This document shows positions 62,370-64,000 of a stretch of DNA of 64,000 nt, piece after piece. The stretch is from Prorocentrum cordatum (lineage: Eukaryota; Sar; Dinophyceae; Prorocentrales; Prorocentraceae), in NCBI GenBank assembly GCA_963575745.1, contig CAUYUJ010015765.1, forward strand, positions 85,001 to 149,000, in the 5' to 3' direction. Positions within the stretch are counted from its first letter, which is position 1; each line of letters starts with the position of its first letter. The notes beneath the pieces were generated by a model. It searched no databases, had not been told where the DNA came from, and saw only the letters and a list, made by a program, of their open reading frames with translations. Both the position numbers and the translations under genes were made by a program.

Positions 62370-63010
62370 AGCCCCTCCCCAACGAGAAGGCTTCCTTCTT
62401 CAGGGCCCCGACGGTACCATCCGAAGCGCAGAGAAAGGGGGCGCCAGCGGCCGTTCGAGCCTCGGCGGGCCTGGGCAGCAGGCCGGAGTCACGCCATGGC
62501 ATTCCATTACCGGGTCGCCATGTCCTCCCACAGGCGGAGGTCTGGCGAAAAATTGAACCTCGAGCGATCGGCGGCTTGTCGATAGCCAGATCGTTCCATG
62601 TAGGCCGATTCTACGGCAGGTTCGTGTCGTGTCGACCCCGGCGTTGGTTCCTGACACCGCGCTGGATCGTTCAACCTTGAACGATCGGCCGTCTCCGCAA
62701 CGTCCGATCGTTCAACATCGACCGATTCTGGGCCGCCGTCGGCGTTCAACCTTGAACGCCCGCGCTGGGGTCGCCGCTGGTCGACACGACGCAAACCTAC
62801 CGTAGGCCACTGGCGGCGTTCAACCTTGAACGCCCGCGGCGGGGTCGCCGCCAGTCGACACGACGTGAACCTACCGTACCATCCGAAGCGCAGAGAAAGG
62901 GGGGCGCCAGCAGCGGTTCGGGCCTGGGCGGGCCCGGGCAGCAGGCCGGAATCACGCCAGAACATCCGATGACCGGGTCGCCATGCCCTCCCACAGGCGG
63001 AGGTTTGGCG
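62370..63010. repeat. Duplicated segment flanking nested MITEs
   Basis: ACCATCCGAAGCGCAGAGAA ... GGTCGCCATG(T/C)CCTCCCACAGGCGG ... GGCGAAAAA occurs at about 62418-62553 and again at 62878-63013, on either side of the TA-MITE pair. Confidence 0.8.
62553..62880. mobile_element. TA-MITE inserted inside another TA-MITE
   Basis: The inner copy is 62612-62804 (TACGGCAGG ... CCTACCGTA). The outer copy is split: 62553-62611 (GCGATCGGCGG ... GGCCGATTC) and 62805-62880 (GGCCACTGGCGGCGTTCAAC ... CCTACCGTA). Copy 4 at 46.5 kb shows the unsplit order CCGATTCTGGGCCACTGG. Confidence 0.85.
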
Positions 63011-63343
63011 AAAAATACACGAGCAAACATCTCAAAGCAAAAAAACTAGCAAAATACACCAGCAAAAATCTCAAAGAATACCGAGCCCCTCCTGAGCCCA
63101 GGGCGGTCCGTGTTTCGGCGTCTTGAGTGTACGCCAGTCAGCGCGCATGTTCCCAAGGGTGCCCTTGCAGCCGTGCCCTTTCGGCCAGTCCTCAGGCAAC
63201 CTTGACCAGTTCGAAGAACTTCAACTCGGGCGCCCCAGGGGCTTGCACCTTTACCGCGCTTGTTGTACCCTTGCATCCTTACCGCGCTTGTTATGCGCTT
63301 GCTACTTTCGCAACAAATGGGAAGTGCAACACAAAAAAACATC
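63011..63343. other. No recognisable gene
   Basis: Contains a short repeat AAATACACGAGCAAACATCTCAAAG / AAAATACACCAGCAAAAATC; otherwise unassigned. Confidence 0.5.
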
Positions 63344-63828
63344 CTGGCGAAGGTCCTAACCATATGCAGTTGTGGGTACCGTAATTGTGAATATCTGCTT
63401 CGGTGAAGCTCCCTATGGGGCCACGAAACGCTGTACTGGGTGGGTGAAACGCAGGGAGGAGTGGAAGGAGGGCCACGAAACGCTGTACTGGGTGTGCGGG
63501 ACGCATGCGGACGGTAGCACTGGGACCTTCGGTGGAGCTCCCTATGGGGCCACGCAGCGCTGTACTGGGTGTTCGGGACGCATGCGGACGGTAGCACTGG
63601 GACCTTCGGTGGGGCTCCCTATGGGGCCACGAAACGCTGTACTGGGTGGGTGAAACGCAGGGAGGAGGGGAAGGAGGGCCACAAAACGCTGTACTGGGTG
63701 TGCGGAACGCATGCGGACAGTAGCACTGGGACCTTCGGTGGAGCTCCCTATGGGGCCACGAAACGCTGTACTGGGTGTTCGGGACGCATGCGGACGGTAG
63801 ACCCAACACCACAGGATGGTTGGGAATG
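63344..63828. mobile_element. 90-bp satellite element, short copy
   Basis: Left end TGGCGAAGGTCCTAACCATA, right end GACCCAACACCACAGGATGG, as in the long copy. Inside are four to five variant units (CGCTGTACTGGGTG, GGACGCATGCGGACGGTAGC, GTGGAGCTCCCTATGGGG). Confidence 0.8.
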
Positions 63829-63884
63829 AGAACGCGCTCAGTTTTTTTTTGGCTGTTGACTGGCTTGGTCCTCTCTTTTTCTCG

Positions 63885-63887
63885 CCG

Positions 63888-63933
<46 letters not shown>

Positions 63934-64000
63934 ACACACACACACACACACATACGCACTCACGCACGCACTCACGCACGCACGCACGCGCGCACGCACG
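63885..64000. repeat. (GAC)n, (AC)n, (GCAC)n compound microsatellite
   Basis: CGACGACGAC run, then ACACACAC, then CTCACGCACGCACG to the window edge. Confidence 0.95.

Overview
The window reads as nuclear DNA of a dinoflagellate. The strongest single sign is an exact match to the 22-nt dinoflagellate spliced leader (DinoSL) on the minus strand at 38870-38891, directly before the first ATG of a LINE. Supporting signs are GC-rich coding DNA, exons scattered in long repeat-filled introns, GC as well as GT donors, CAG|G acceptors, a decayed Pif1-like helicase, and very many satellites and fold-back elements. The genus cannot be settled from sequence alone; a large-genome lineage such as Prorocentrum would fit. 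Almost all long open frames here are chance frames in satellites or microsatellites and are not genes.

Layout: 1-2.4 kb, microsatellites and satellite pieces. 2.5-5.2 kb, a six-exon minus-strand gene (possibly glycosyltransferase-like) whose introns hold elements with terminal inverted repeats. 5.2-24.4 kb, a large satellite domain (GGTTCC hexamers and a 35-bp unit with higher-order structure) interrupted at 13.3-19.9 kb by an insert with a GCTGGYGTC minisatellite and a 5'-truncated LINE. 24.4-29.9 kb, dispersed repeats, MITE-like elements, a 160-bp tandem repeat and a Pif1-like helicase pseudogene. 31.56-38.89 kb, a near full-length LINE with DinoSL at its 5' end, both ends lying in a (TCC)n microsatellite. 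41.9-47.7 kb, a lipase maturation factor (LMF) gene on the minus strand; one of its introns is a 199-bp element with inverted-repeat ends. 53.5-64 kb, fold-back elements, simple repeats, and two copies of an element that carries a 90-bp satellite between conserved ends.

Five short minus-strand exons at 61.4, 52.7, 51.4, 31.1 and 30.0 kb read in order as a 2OG-Fe(II) oxygenase (HxD, distal His, RxS). Every junction is phase-compatible using a GC donor and a CAG|G acceptor. If correct, one gene spans over 31 kb, and one 20-kb intron encloses both the LMF gene and the LINE.

Overall, host genes are thin islands in a matrix of mobile and tandem DNA. Several elements sit exactly where introns must be, which suggests intron gain by element insertion (introners). 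All exon models were made by eye and need transcripts or homology searches.
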